64,000 bases of DNA from Antitrichia curtipendula (GCA_951230915.1 OX579635.1:19654001-19718000), one strand, 5' to 3'. Positions 43,514 to 55,620 are shown, counted from the stretch's first letter. The notes: generated from the sequence alone by a model not told the origin. Program-made: numbers and translations.

Positions 43514-45360
43514 TTAACCCCTAAAGGACTTGTATATTTCCTTGAGGGACAATTTGGGTTTGGGTAGGTTCTTATGACCTCAATTTTCAGTGAGTTATTT
43601 TGAATTATTTTGAAGATATGGATATATAATTTTTATGCGGAAATAAATTTTTTATTTAATTGGTGCATGGAAAAAAAATTTATGGAAAAATAAGCCAAAA
43701 ATAAAGGTCTGCGTTTATTACAAAAAAATCACAAAAAGTAAAAATAAAATATTTGAAAATTTTCTACTAAGAGTATATATTTTTGCCTACACTTAAGGCT
43801 CTTTTGATTCATTCTATTTGAACTAGTGATGAGAAAGTTATGGACAATCTTAGTTTTTTGAACAAGCTAAGCATCTTCTTGAAAAAATAACTTATAGGAT
43901 TCATTTTTTAATGCAATTTTACAATTTTACAAAAAAAATTGTTAGATAGGGTTGTATTTTTTTGCTAGCAACCTCTTACCTTTGGTATTATTGTGTTTCA
44001 ATTTCTTCTTAGAGCTATTAACGTTTTAGTTTTTCTTTCAATTTTGAACCTACTTCTACTTAACAATTTTTTAATGAGTAAACATTAAGTGTGTTTTCTT
44101 GAATGTTTTATCCTAGATTCCTAACTCATGTATTCAACATAAAAAATTAGAAAATAAAAATTGATATTACAAAAAATTTAACCCCTAAAGGATCAAACAC
44201 CATTTTTTGACAACATAGCAATTTTAGGCAGCTCACTACAACTAGAATTTTTATTTTTTTATTTGAAATTTTTACACAAGTTGTGTCCAAAGAGTAGCTT
44301 TAAGGCCCAACATTGTTCATAACTTTTGACTACGTGGTTAAAAAATTATTGCATGATATGTCATTTTCATTGGTCGGCAGGTAGCCCAGACAATTGAAAA
44401 AACTTCTTTAAATTTTTTTTCTTTTAAAATAAAAATTTGAAATTTTTATTTTTATTTTTTATATATACTTGGAAAGCTTTTCATTATTCCATTTTGATTA
44501 ATGAGATGAAAGTTATGAGGAGTTTTAGTTTGAGGGTAGTTATGGAATCTCAACTCTAAGTTAAACTTTAAAGTCTTTTATTTAACTCAATTTTCCGTAT
44601 TTTTGAAAAAAAATTAAAACACTGGGTGTAGATTGTTTATTACAACATTGAAGCCATTGGGATTGGCATTTTTCAATTCCATATTTAAATTCTTAACAAT
44701 TTAGTGTTTTGAACATTCTCTACCTCTTTCTACTTACTAGTTTTTTCCTATATGTTTTAGAATTCCAAATGATCTGAAAATTTTCAAGCATGTAGCCAAC
44801 TTTCCTTGAAGAATGAATTGAAAGAGTAACCACCATTTTTGACATTTTTCCATACAAATGTGACCTTGTGAAGTGCAGCTGCCCAGATTTTCGTAGGGAC
44901 AAAAAAAGGATTTTTGTCAATTCAAATGCTATTATCTTGCTCATGGTGGAAATTTCTGAAGTTTTTCCCACAACTTCTCAAGCTAGTTTAATACAAGATC
45001 CTACGGTTACATTTTTCTAATTTTTTCTTACTTTTAAATTTGGTACTTGTAATAGAAATAGCAGTTTTGTAGTGGTTTTGGTGAAAACATAGTCTCTGAC
45101 ATTTAGGGATTAAGTTCAAAAGATTCAAAGTAAAAAAATCTAGTCAAGCAAGGTGCAAAAAAACTTGTTTTCTTCACTTTCAATACAAATATCTTGAAAT
45201 CTATGTAGTTAAAGTTTTTGAAATTTCTTGCGTACATTCTAATAGTTACTAGTCTAATATAAGATCCTATGGTTAGATACGCAAAAAAAACAATTTTTAA
45301 GTTTTTTTTTCTTTTTGAGTGTGTTTTGATGGAAAAAATGCCTTGGTCCTTAGGGGATAA
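43514..45360 (+). mobile_element. TTAA-flanked element, family D copy 5, hosting a family E insertion
   Basis: Left end TTAA-CCCCTAAAGGACTTG at 43514; right end CCTTGGTCCTTAGGGG then ATAA (45357-45360), a single-base change from TTAA. The D body runs to 44177 and resumes at 45114. The equivalent place in D copy 4 is an uninterrupted AACTTTAATTCAAAG (TTAA 30552-30555). Confidence 0.8.
44178..45113 (+). mobile_element. TTAA-flanked element, family E copy 6, nested in D
   Basis: TTAA (44178-44181), CCCCTAAAGGATCAAAC at the left; CTCTGACATTTAGGGA then TTAA (45110-45113) at the right. 936 bp and the most complete E copy in the window. Carries the unoccupied TTAA at 44582 that is the target of D in copy 3. 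No ORF beyond chance. Confidence 0.85.
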
Positions 45361-45748
45361 AGGACATTTGAAATCCTAGAAGGGTTGCCCAAACTTGGAT
45401 TCTTTAATCTTCTTAAGTGGCATTATATAGCTTGTTCAAATGACCAATCAATGATGACCTTTTGGCCCTCTTCAAGGCTATGGACAACCTAGTTTTAAAA
45501 TTTTATCAAATATAATGAGGATTGGAAGAGTTTTCTTTAAGATTCTACAAAAAAATCAAGTTGGTTTGTTGTTTAAGGATTAACTTTGTTTATCAAGTTT
45601 GCTTTTAGTCACTTGAATGTTCTTAACTATCACAACATTTAAAGATCCTAACATGTCACTATTAAATGCTTATGTTATCTTAGTTACAAATGCCTACACT
45701 CAACTCAAAGCCAATAGAATATTTTAGATTATAAAAGTATCTCCATTT
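45361..45748. other. Spacer with short dispersed repeat
   Basis: 45400-45495 (TTCAAATGACCAATCAATGA, CTATGGACAACCTAG) resembles 54765-54850. No gene. Confidence 0.45.
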
Positions 45749-46725
45749 TTAAACCATAAAAGACCACTTGTCCCTTCAGGAGACAATTTGGGTCCATGTA
45801 GGTTCCTGTTGTCTCAATTTATAGTGAATCTTGTTGAAATTCTTTGATGTTGTGTACTTTGCCAAGAGCTTGGGAAGTGCGCTTAGTTCTACTACAACAA
45901 ACCACGTGCAAACAAGTGGGTTCTAATAAATTATAATTTCAACCAAAACTCTTGAGCATTTTTTAATAATGACTAGATTTCTATTGCCAAAATTTTCAAC
46001 TCAAACAAAATATGAAATGGTTTCTAGAAGAGGCTGAAAATGAACTAAAATGGCATGTTTTTCAACTCAAATAATTATAGAGAACACATTTAGATGACCA
46101 TTGAATCAATATTCAACTCAAAATGATCTTTCAATAGAGAATTTTTTGTTAATTTTTTAGACAATTTTTTCTTATATGTTTTAAGGATGTGAAAGTTATT
46201 TTTCAGTTCTACAGTGTATTTGTTTACTTCAAAATTTGTAACTAATTATTATTAACAAATAAAAACATCAATAATTCAAAACATAAACTTTTAAAGTAGG
46301 AAAATCTATTCACACACATACACACACACATATCTATATCTATTTATTTTTAAAATTTTAATTTTAATTTAATTTAATTTTTTTAAATTTTAATTTAAAA
46401 TTCAAAAATTATTTAGGGGGTCCAAAATTTTGTTCGCACGTGGTTTCTAATGGATACTCCTAGTGAACTCTTCGAGGCCGAGAGCTTTGTGGATATGTAA
46501 TTTTTGTTTCAATCGATTCCCAAGAGCAAAAGTTATGGCACAATAAACCAAAAACAGAGGTCAACGAGCAACACAAAAAAAATAAAAAATAAAATCAGAA
46601 AGAAAATTAAATTTTTTCTCAAAAATATTACGTTTTTGTCTACATGTAAAGCTTTGATTCATTCTATTTGAACTAGGAATGAGAAAGTTATAGACAATCG
46701 TGTGTGTATGTGTGTTTGTGTAATT
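45749..46725 (+). mobile_element. TTAA-flanked element, family D copy 6, worn and interrupted
   Basis: Left end TTTTTAAACCATAAAAGACC (TTAA 45749-45752), then CACTTGTCCCTTCAGGAGAC as in other D copies. Interrupted by the element at 45872-46476. It resumes with TTTGTGGATATGTAATTTTT and is lost near 46725 in a GT-rich stretch. Confidence 0.6.
45872..46476. mobile_element. Mutator-like MITE inside D copy 6
   Basis: Flanked by GCCAAGAGCTT (45861-45871) and GCCGAGAGCTT (46477-46487), an 11-bp direct repeat with one mismatch. Other D copies read continuously through this site (inverted, near 11380: CCACAAAGCTCTTGCAAAGC). The ends share an imperfect inverted repeat including AAACCACGTGC (left) and GCACGTGGTTT (right), each about 30 bases from the terminus. 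The centre has CACACA and TTTAATTTAATTT simple sequence. Confidence 0.68.
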
Positions 46726-48291
46726 GTTGATAATTGTAGTTGACACATGATTTGACTCTATTTCATCAAATCCCTAAATCTTGGAAATGAAAAAAAGATT
46801 AAAATTTATTAAGGTTGTTTGACTTTAAGTTTTTTGATTGAGGCTTTGGAATATTGAGTGACTATCCACTCAAGTAACTGACATAACTACCCATGCAATG
46901 GTGAGAATTCCCAAGGTTGGATAGTGCCTTCTCTTCCACAAAATTGAATCAAACAAAAAAATCACCTTATTGGGTAGGGCATACAATTTATTTTCTTCTA
47001 ACTTCAAACATTATAATCTTGCAATGTTCATAGTCAAGTAGGCTAAAAAAAATTCCACATATTCCTATAGTAATCTAGTACAAATTTGTATGGTTGAAAG
47101 TTAAAAAGTATTTTTATTTCTTTATTGTGCTCAATGCATTAGAAAGTGACAATTTTGGATTTCTTTTGTGAAAAATAGTCAAGAAACTTAAAAACATGCA
47201 AAAAAATGTCTTTCACACATCTTATTAAGGATCTTATTTACTATGTCAATGTAATATTTATATAGAAACAACTCATACCCTTCTAATAGGGGAGCCGACC
47301 ACTTTTTGATCAGCCACCTATTTTCACTAGTTAGGCTACTTTGTTTCCAATCAATTGTGGTTTAGGTGACAACTCATGTACCTGTATAACAAGAATGGGT
47401 TGAATGGAATCTTTACAAAATAAATTTGTACTTATTTTTTTATTAAGGGAAAAAAAGGAGCAAACTATGGAACCCTCCTCAATCTATTTTTCCAAAGGGT
47501 GAATTTTTCCCTCACCATTTGGATACTAGAAATACGGTAAATTGCTTAAGTGGTAAAAAAGAGTCCGATTAGCTTAATGTAAGTCATGTAAAATGCACAA
47601 TTTCATATGTATATATTTTTTCATGTAACTTAATGCTTGTAATTGTAGCAAGGCTCTCAATTTTTTAAATTTAAACGAAAACGGTTACTTGAATGAACAC
47701 AAGATATATTGAAAGTGGTTTTAAATGTAGTTGGAATTTTTAGTGAATCTTGAATGAAAAATCTAATTTATGACAGATCTCAGTTGGGTAAGATTAGAAA
47801 ATATTCAAAGGAACGATGTCGTAGATCCTATCAAGACTTGCTTAGAATTACTCCACTTGCTTCGGACTAAGGTAACCGGCTCTAAAATTGCACCGGCTCT
47901 AAATTCGCCCACCGCCTCAAATGTACACTATGTATACATGTTGTTTTTTCATAGCCTTCAGACATGTACAAACAATGTATATTTTAGGAAGTAGGTGATT
48001 ATAGAACCCTATGTCAATATCAACTTCAATATTTTATAACTAATTTCACAAAGCTCCACTTGTCTTTCAAGGAAATTTTATTGAAAAATATTTCAAGAAG
48101 CTATGCCTCCCCAAAAATTCAGTTTCAACTCTTAGGTCGGCAATTTATGAACCTATTACTTCACTCCAAAAATTATAATTATTGTAAGAGTACCTTAGAA
48201 CTTGAAAGTTTATTTTGAAATATCTAGTCTACATGTGTAGAAAATATTTTTGTAAATTACAGATCCACAGTGTCTTTGTGGTCCAATGGTT
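46726..48291. other. AT-rich spacer
   Basis: No supported gene. The 74-residue plus ORF at 47770-47994 is less AT-biased than its surroundings but has no recognised domain. Confidence 0.45.
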
Positions 48292-49096
48292 TTAACCCCT
48301 AAAGGATCAAGATCCTTTTCTTGCCAAAGAACACTAAAAACTATCATTTTGATAGCAAAGAGTAAAAAACTTTGAATTTTTTTTCTACATCTAACTATAG
48401 GATCTTCCACCTAACTAGTATAAAAATGTGTGGAATTTTTTTCCATAAACCTTGATTGCACAAATTGCAAGATACCTACATTTAAAGTGAATAAAACAAG
48501 TTTTTCAGCACATTGAAAACTAGATTATTTGACTTTGAACCTTCTTAACTTTAATTTTTTGCACTTCATAGTTTTAAGCCTTAAATCTTTATGGTGGAGA
48601 ATTGAGATGAGAGTCTAGGAAAAAAATTCAAAAAACTTAATTTTCATACTTTAAAAATTAGTTAAATAGAAGTAGGTACGAGATAGAAGGACAATTTTAA
48701 TTATTAATATCTCTAAAATATAATTAAAATGCACTAATCCCAATGGTGAGATTGTTCTACGAAAAAAACTAAACCATGTGGAACTTTTTTTTTGAAAAAT
48801 TAAAAAATTGCATTCAAAAATGAATCCTACAAGTTATTTTTTCAAGAAAATGTCCTAATTGTTGTTGCCACATCTCCCCCCCCCCCCCCCCCCCCTCCTT
48901 GCTCTTTCTCCATTGGTTTGAGCATAACTTTTGTTCCTGGGCACCAATTAAAAAAATAATTATAATCCTACAAAGATAATCAAATTTTCTATCTTCAAAG
49001 GCAGTTTCAGAAAATCAAGACAAATAATGATACCGTAGGTACCTACCCAAAATCACACTTGTCCTTTGAAGAGGCACATGGTCCTTTAGGGATTAA
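48292..49096 (-). mobile_element. TTAA-flanked element, family D copy 7
   Basis: TTAA (48292-48295), CCCCTAAAGGATCAAG at the left; CATGGTCCTTTAGGGA then TTAA (49093-49096) at the right. 805 bp, reverse orientation relative to copies 4 and 5. A run of 20 C (48876-48895) sits where related copies have a few bases only. No ORF. Confidence 0.85.
48876..48895. repeat. Poly-C tract (20 C)
   Basis: Uninterrupted C run inside D copy 7. Comparable G runs occur at 27636-27658 (family C) and 62190-62203. Confidence 0.95.
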
Positions 49097-50254
49097 ATCC
49101 ACAATAATTACGATTTTTGGAGTAGTTGGAGCAAATTTAATTGCAAGGACAATGTGTCCACACTATAGACTTGTATAACATGGTTTTTAATTATCTTTTA
49201 TGAAGTGCCAAAGTGGCGATACATTATAGTGGTACTCCAAATTTCAGCATTTATCCGTATATTGGATAAATATCACATTAGCACATATCACATGTCTATA
49301 ATTCTAATTTCATACACAATTTGGTGATTTCATCCAAGATTTTTTTTGTAATACAAAGTTTTATGGTGAAAAATTTAACGATTTTTTGCCATTTTTTAGC
49401 CAAATTAATTATTCTGGTGCAATCTGGCACTAGTAAGCCAAAAAACTAAGTTTTGGTGCATAACCATCCAATTACCATTCCTTCATATCATGCAAGGGTG
49501 AATTCAAGAAAGACTAGTACTATTTTTTGTCACACTTGACGTGTCGGACTTGTTATCGGCTATAACTTTTGAAGAATGAATCCAATTAAATTGAAATTTT
49601 TTTTGGAGATGGCTAACCTGATTTTATTTAGATCCTTTATTTTTCAAAAAAATTTAAAAATCATTTTATATTTCAATTTCAATTTAGCTAATTTGTCACA
49701 CTTTGCAGTTTAGGGTTTTTTAGTACTGGGGAGTATCCAAAATTAATGATCTAGATCTGAAATTTCTATGGTCTATTCCCATAGTAGGAAGTCATGTTTC
49801 TACCAAAGGAAATTTAAAAATATTTTAATTTATGCCCTCCACATACGTGCAAACAGGGCTCCCTTGCGCACGCAGTTTTGAACATTCAAAATTGTTTCAA
49901 GATCATTTTTTTGGTGAAATGTCTTTCCTATAAAGTCCTCCCAAATGGACAATTTTTATTTTCCTTCAAAATTGTTTTTCCTATTTTTTACAAATTAAAA
50001 TGTGAAAGTATCTATTTTCATGAGATTTTGCACTTTTCCAGTTCTCCTACTTAGAGAATTTTTCTATGCTTTTCCTTCCTAGGGTAACTTCTTCTTAAAG
50101 GTGTATACATTGAACATATTTTTCAGATTTTTTAAAAATTGTTTTTCTAATTATATAGTACTCCCAAAAAAACATGAGTACTGTGGAAAACGCTACGCAA
50201 AGTGGACGGTCTTTCTTGCATTCACCCGCAACTACTGCTAGTAAGTTAGGAGGT
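49097..50254. other. AT-rich spacer
   Basis: No gene. Some degenerate similarity within the stretch (TTTTTAAAAATTG, CACTTTGCAGTTTAGGG) but no boundary seen. Confidence 0.4.
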
Positions 50255-50286
50255 CCTAAATTGAGGTTGGGGTGAATTGACCCCTA

Positions 50287-51673
50287 CATCACAAAGTTTA
50301 GAACCTACAGATTGACAATGAATATTGCATGGTTACTGTTATTTCATGGGTGCGTACAATAATTTACAACTTATCGCATCGTTACGATGCACACGATTAC
50401 TGCAAAAAATTGGTACTACTTTGTATTCAGTATTAACTATGTAACTTCTTTACAATCATCACAAGTGCGCAAAAGATACAATTTATGCATGAAAATTTAT
50501 TATCTTTGCTGTGCATTTTCTGTGTGTTGACATACACGAAAAATCCATGACAATAATGTCACTGCCATTTGCATTGCAATAAAATTTATTAACTGGTATC
50601 AATGTTTAAAAAATTATTGTCAATGAAGATCACCAATCTAATTAACAATAATTTTTTACATCATTAAATTTGTTGAATTTTATTTATCATGACTTGATTA
50701 GTTGTATATAATTTAATTGCCATCAAATTCTAGCTTCAGTTGGATCCATTAGTAGGCCGCCAAGAAACTTGGAGACGTAGTGAAGGAACCACTTGACTGG
50801 AAATTGGTGAGAAGTGTGAGTGGGGAGATCTGTTTTATTTTGAAATCCATCCAGTGAGCACTCAAACGATATGGGATACTTAGAAAATGAGAGTTGCACC
50901 GCTCATTGTCGAAACGTAGGAATTGAGTTAAGACTAAAATTTCAGACCTCATTTAGGCATAGTATATTAGTTTTTTGGAAAAAACTTCAAACTAAAAAAA
51001 GTTGGTAAATCAGGTTAAGTTTCATCTCTAAAAATCGGTTTGAGATTTCAAGCCTCCAATCAAAAATTATATCAGACAAATTTCAGAGAGGCATTTGAAA
51101 GGAATTGTTTTTGACATTTTTAAACATCCTCGTTGAAACTTGTCCATAACTTTTGAGTGGAATATTGAAATGTCAAACGGATTTTTGGAAATGAAACTCA
51201 ACTTAATTTTACAACTTGTTTTAGTTCAAAGTTTTTCTTAAATATTTATTCTACTATGCCTAAATGAGGTTTGATTTTTTACTTTGAACACAATTCCTGC
51301 TTTTCAATTGACTTAGTACTAAAATCGTGAAAGATAAAAAAATGCAATGCTAGTACAATAACTATGCACAGACATGATATTGTATGATTATTGCACTAAT
51401 TTTATATGTCTAAAATAAGCGCTAATGTTGCACGATATCAGTCACCCATCGCTAAAACACTAAAGTCATACAGATTTTGTTACACATAGTTATCGTACAA
51501 CTTCAACATTTCAAATTCAAATATGAATAACATGCTTGAACCACATTGTAGTCTTGAATGGAAATATCGTGTTGTAATAATATTTTTTAATGAACGAATG
51601 TAACATGAAAGCAATGCCCGACGATAATCGTACGATTACTAGTGACAATTCGTGACAAAGGAACTTTGTGATG
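50287..51673. mobile_element. 1.39-kb non-autonomous element X, copy 1 (TA-flanked)
   Basis: Begins CATCACAAAGTT and ends AACTTTGTGATG, a perfect 12-bp inverted repeat. TA stands just outside both ends (50285-50286, 51674-51675). H copies without the insertion read CCCCCTCGCTCGTACCCC where this one has CCCC-TA-(insert)-TATGCTTATCCCC, consistent with TA duplication. Over almost its full length it is a direct repeat of 57560-58968. It contains the family A hairpin core (50945-51270). No transposase ORF. Confidence 0.78.
50945..51270. repeat. Foldback family A core, copy 4 (inside X)
   Basis: GACCTCATTTAGGCATAGTA faces TACTATGCCTAAATGAGGT; GGACAAATTTC-type sequence faces AACTTGTCCATAACTTTTGA. 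Same ~325-bp hairpin as at 7.6, 21.3, 38.7 and 58.2 kb. Confidence 0.8.
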
Positions 51674-51898
51674 TATGCTTATCCCCTCTAAGTCATTCCA
51701 GAGGTGCAATTAAAATAAAAGATTCCCTATTTTACGCTTGATTAATTTATCTTCTACACCTCTGAAAATTTAATTTGGGCCTTTGAATGCAAATATGAAT
51801 TCAAAATTTGCAAAAAAATATATGTCTAGAAAATAAAAAATTTCAATGTTTTCCCTCATAGACAAGAAAGGGGGTCAGTTCATCCCGGCCCTTAATTG

Positions 51899-52376
51899 GC
51901 AAACTAGATTCTAAAAGCATCCTCTAATGCAAAGGTACATTTTTTTTTCAAAGCAACATTAATGTGCTAGTAGTGTACATTTCAGGAGGTGGATCAGCTC
52001 TTAGTGATCACTGCATTTCAACTTCATAAATTGGTATAACTAATTTAAAAAAATAAAAATTGGTAACTAATTTAATGTCACTAACATCCAAAACATGTAA
52101 AATGACTTGGGTTAGATTCCAATTCTATGAAAATTTATTGAAAAATATTTCAAGGAGTTTAGCTTCTCCAAAAGTTCCATTAGCTCTTAACAAAATAAAA
52201 TAGGCAAACCATTTTCATCATTTTAAATTGCATGAAGGCCAATGACAAAGACTAAATTTGATTACTTAATCAATCAAATGCATTGTTTATGATTTAGTGC
52301 TTGTAATGCTTAGGACCTTTGCTTGTCACCAAGTTTATGTTTAGCCTCTACGGACCACTTTTGTTGCTCCTTCTAT
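51899..52376. other. Unannotated spacer
   Basis: No gene or repeat boundary seen. Confidence 0.4.
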
Positions 52377-53278
52377 TTGAACCCCTAAAGTTATTCACTG
52401 TTTTCAAGCTCTAAAATGCTTCAAAATACTTGAATCCAAAGCAAGGCTAAAATCCTCATCTATATTTATTTATTAAAAAATCCAAATATATGACCTTTTA
52501 GTTAATTTGTTAGAGTTAACCCTCCTAAAATTTCAAAATAAAAAACTGTACCAATTGCAAAATCAAGTCTCGTGAATTTCAAAAAAAAGCATTTTCAACT
52601 CTTCCCAAATGGTTAGATTTCGTCTTTTGAACGTTTTACACAAAAACGCATAGACTCTACAACTTGATACTCTTCATAATTTGTTAAAGAAATAAGTTGG
52701 GATTACATATAAAAATTTTCAAACAAAAAACATTTCATATTCATGCTTGAAAAAAAATAGTAAGTAGAAAGAACTAGAGTATGATTTAGTTATGGAATTG
52801 AAAAATCAAGTTGTAATGTTGAAATAAAAAATCTGCTCTCAATGATTTTATTTTTTTCAAAAATATTGAAAATTGAGTTAAATAAAGGACTTCAAAGTTT
52901 AGTTTAGAGTAGAGATTCCATAACTGTTTGCAAACTAAAACTCCTCGTAACTGTCATCTTGTTACTCAAATTGAAATGATTCAAAGCTTTTCAAGTATAT
53001 ATAAATCTAGAAATCAATTTCAAATTTTTGTATCTTAAAAGAATGATTTTTTTTAGTTGTGCAAGCTACATACTGAGCAATGAAAGTTACATATCATGCA
53101 ATAACTTTTGAACCATGTTGTCAAAAATTATGAAAATTGTTGCACCTTAAAGTTGTTCTTTGAGCACATGTTGCGTGAAAATTTCAAAGAAAAAAGTGAA
53201 TATTATGTTTGTAGTGTGCTACCCAATATTGCTATGTTGCCAAAAAATAACCTAGTGTTTGGACCTTTAAGGGGTAAT
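52377..53278 (-). mobile_element. TTAA-flanked element, family E copy 4 (worn)
   Basis: Left end TTGA-ACCCCTAAAG near 52377; right end GGACCTTTAAGGGG then TAAT near 53275. The body matches E copy 2 (GAAATAAGTTGGGATTACAT, GTTAAATAAAGGACTTCAAA, AACCATGTTGTCAAAAATTA). The empty TTAA at 52878-52881 corresponds to the D insertion site in copy 3. The right end abuts family O copy 3. The 74-residue ORF 53108-53332 crosses the boundary and is not real. Confidence 0.68.
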
Positions 53279-53500
53279 CCTACGAGGTTGCCACTAAGTG
53301 TTGGATGGATGACAAAGTATCTTTGTATGTAGGACAAAAGTTAAAATGTTCATCCTTGGAATTTTGTGCCTAAAGCGGCACTCTTGTACAATAGTTCGAC
53401 CCCCAATGAGTGCTTGTGGATTTTTATAATTAAGCAAATGATTTAAATGGTATCTAAAAGACTGTTTCTATGATTACTAACCCATCCTTTTGGGAGTTAG
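53275..53500. mobile_element. TTAA-flanked MITE, family O copy 3
   Basis: CACTAAGTGTTGG, GTAGGACAAAAGTTAAAATG and CGACCCCCAATGAGTGC match O copies 1 and 2. Right end TTTTGGGAG then TTAG (53497-53500), a one-base change from TTAA. TTAA at 53430-53433 is the unoccupied form of the E insertion site in copy 2. Confidence 0.65.
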
Positions 53501-53527
53501 AGGTACGTGTTGTTGTTGTGGGCAGTC

Positions 53528-53756
53528 GGGGTGAATCGCCCCCCTCGCTCGTCCTTTCGAAGCCACTCCGTAGGTGCTTGTAAGAAAAAAGACATCCTAT
53601 TTTGTACTTGATTAATTAATTTTCTACACCTCACCTAACTAATTTGGGACCTCTAATTGCAAATATGAATTCAAATTTTGCAAATTTTATCATGCGTGGT
53701 AAATAAAAAATTCCAACATTTTACCCTGGGGATGAGCGACAAGGTCTGTTCACCCC
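53528..53756. mobile_element. Mutator-like MITE, family H copy 3
   Basis: GGGGTGAATCGCCCCCCTCG at the left and GACAAGGTCTGTTCACCCC at the right; centre CTCTAATTGCAAATATGAAT. Target duplication not identified with confidence. Confidence 0.65.
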
Positions 53757-54889
53757 AACCTTGTGGACCGCTCATACCTTAACCTTACTCCCCTACTGGA
53801 CACTTTTTTGAGAAAAATATTCCAAACTAGTTTATTTGTTTCTCAATTGACCAAAATTAAGAGCTTCTTGTGAAAATTCAGGCCTATAAATGGAATAAAA
53901 CATTGACAATTGGCGGGTAGAGATTCCAAATTTCACTCCATTTACAAAGATTTTTACACATCTAAGGTAGAACTACCTAATTCCGTCAGTGATTCAAATC
54001 CGTGGTCTACAACTTTGTCCCAATTCCGTCAAAAAAACATGCAAATCCGCTTCAGATTATGACAACAATAATGATTGGTGGATCTTCAAGTGCTATTAGA
54101 TACATTGGAAAGCGGTATTGAGTTGTAAGAGGACGTTTATGACTCTAGTCTAGTAGCGGTTATGCAATTTCACTTCAGAAATTCACAAAAATTACAATTT
54201 TTATCAAAAAATTATAATTCCACTTGGGTTTGACTCCTGAAACAAAAGCACACCTCTGAAAAATATGTGTCTTTCCTAGAGTTGGCCCCAATATAGTTAG
54301 ATTGTGAATCAGGGTGCTAATGTGGTAATGGGTAGTTCTACCTTAAGTTAGGTGCAAGAATGTGAAATTAACTGGATTTGAAAACTGAACAGCAGTTGCC
54401 TAGCTTGATCAGTTCATCATTCTTTTTTGATATTGAGGTAACTCCATTTTGACAGCAACTCCGTCAGTGGAAAGTGAGTTCAAAAAATGCAAAAACAAGG
54501 AAATTAGGACAAAATATGGACAAAATTTGGACATGAATACCGTACTAACTAACCCCTGGCTTGACCAAACCATCATAAGTTATATCTTTATCAGTGACTT
54601 CCTTTGGAATGCAAAAGGAAGTAATTGACATGAATTTTCTTCCTTTTTTTTCCTTCAAAAATTCATTGTATCTTGGATTTTGGACAAACAAATAGGAAAT
54701 TTTATTAATTGACCAAACATATCATTATCCAAATTTGGATTTCTTTTTGACATGGTAATATGTAGCTTATCCAAATGACCAATCAATGATGAGCTTTCAT
54801 CCTCTTTAGGGAAATGGACAACTTCAAAGCTACTAAGGTAGAAGCACTAGTAGTCCATCATTTAAGAGATTTTGGAGTAGATGGTGAGG
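53757..54889. other. AT-rich spacer
   Basis: No supported gene. 54765-54850 is the short repeat also seen at 45400-45495. Confidence 0.4.
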
Positions 54890-55620
54890 AGTATGAGGGG
54901 ATGGAATTTTTTCCCCATGTAAGATGATAGGAAATATGGATACAGCTATTTTTTCAGAATTCTATTCTCGAAATTGAAATTACTGTGAATTTTGGGAGCC
55001 AAAAAGTGCACTTGTCCAGTTGCAAATGTCTAGAGTCTTCCAATTCCGATCATTCAAAAACTACTTTTCGCTCACTACTTCTTGCTTTCTTGCTCACTAT
55101 TTTTGGACAAGTGTCTTAGTCCCAACCTTGAAAATGATAGAAAAACACATTCTAAGCTTGAGTTCCAATTTAAAGTTGAAAATAGCACATCCTACAAGTT
55201 GGGTACTAGGCGTGGTCGACAATTGGTGCCTCAACCTTGTTCAAAAAAATTTACCAAATATTCTAATGCAAAAATTATAGACTCGAATAGTTGTGTTTAA
55301 AAATCCAAAACTTAGGTTGATACATGTATCTTGTGAAAACAAGAAGAATCTCAAGTCTATGGTAGAATTACCCATTTCCAAATAGGGATCCATATCCAAC
55401 ATGTAGGGTGTAGCTATTTCCAACCAAACTTGAAATAGATTTCTAACCAAAGATTTTTTTCTCTATTTCAAGGTTGGAACTAATAAGGTCGTGATACATG
55501 TCTTGATATAGTGGGCAAGAAAGTAGGAAGTACTGAGTGTGAAAGTAGTTTTAGAATGATAAAAACTGAAAGAGTCTCAATATATATTGGGTATGGGTTA
55601 GATCAACTTTTGACTTTCAA
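54890..55620. repeat. Foldback centred near 55300
   Basis: Left arm about 55020-55220, right arm about 55370-55590: GATCATTCAAAAACTACTTT faces AAAGTAGTTTTAGAATGAT, TTCTTGCTTTCTTGCTCACT faces GTGGGCAAGAAAGTAGGAA, CCCAACCTTGAAA faces TTTCAAGGTTGG, and CCTACAAGTTGG faces CCAACATGTAGG. The left arm with its outer flank is the repeat found singly at 26120-26540. Small ORFs inside (55020-55300) are shadows of the arms. Confidence 0.75.

Larger units (their letters stand above)
50264..51890. mobile_element. Mutator-like MITE, family H copy 2, split by a larger insertion
   Basis: Left end GGTTGGGGTGAATTGACCCC, right end GGGGGTCAGTTCATCCCGGC. The H centre (CCTTTGAATGCAAATATGAA) is at 51780. Flanked by CCTAAATTG (50255-50263) and CCTTAATTG (51890-51898), 8 of 9 identical. 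The element at 50287-51673 sits within its left end. Confidence 0.68.

Noticed and set aside
47770..47994. Possible small gene (74 residues)
   Set aside because: Balanced composition but no domain, no repeat support and no splice or promoter context.
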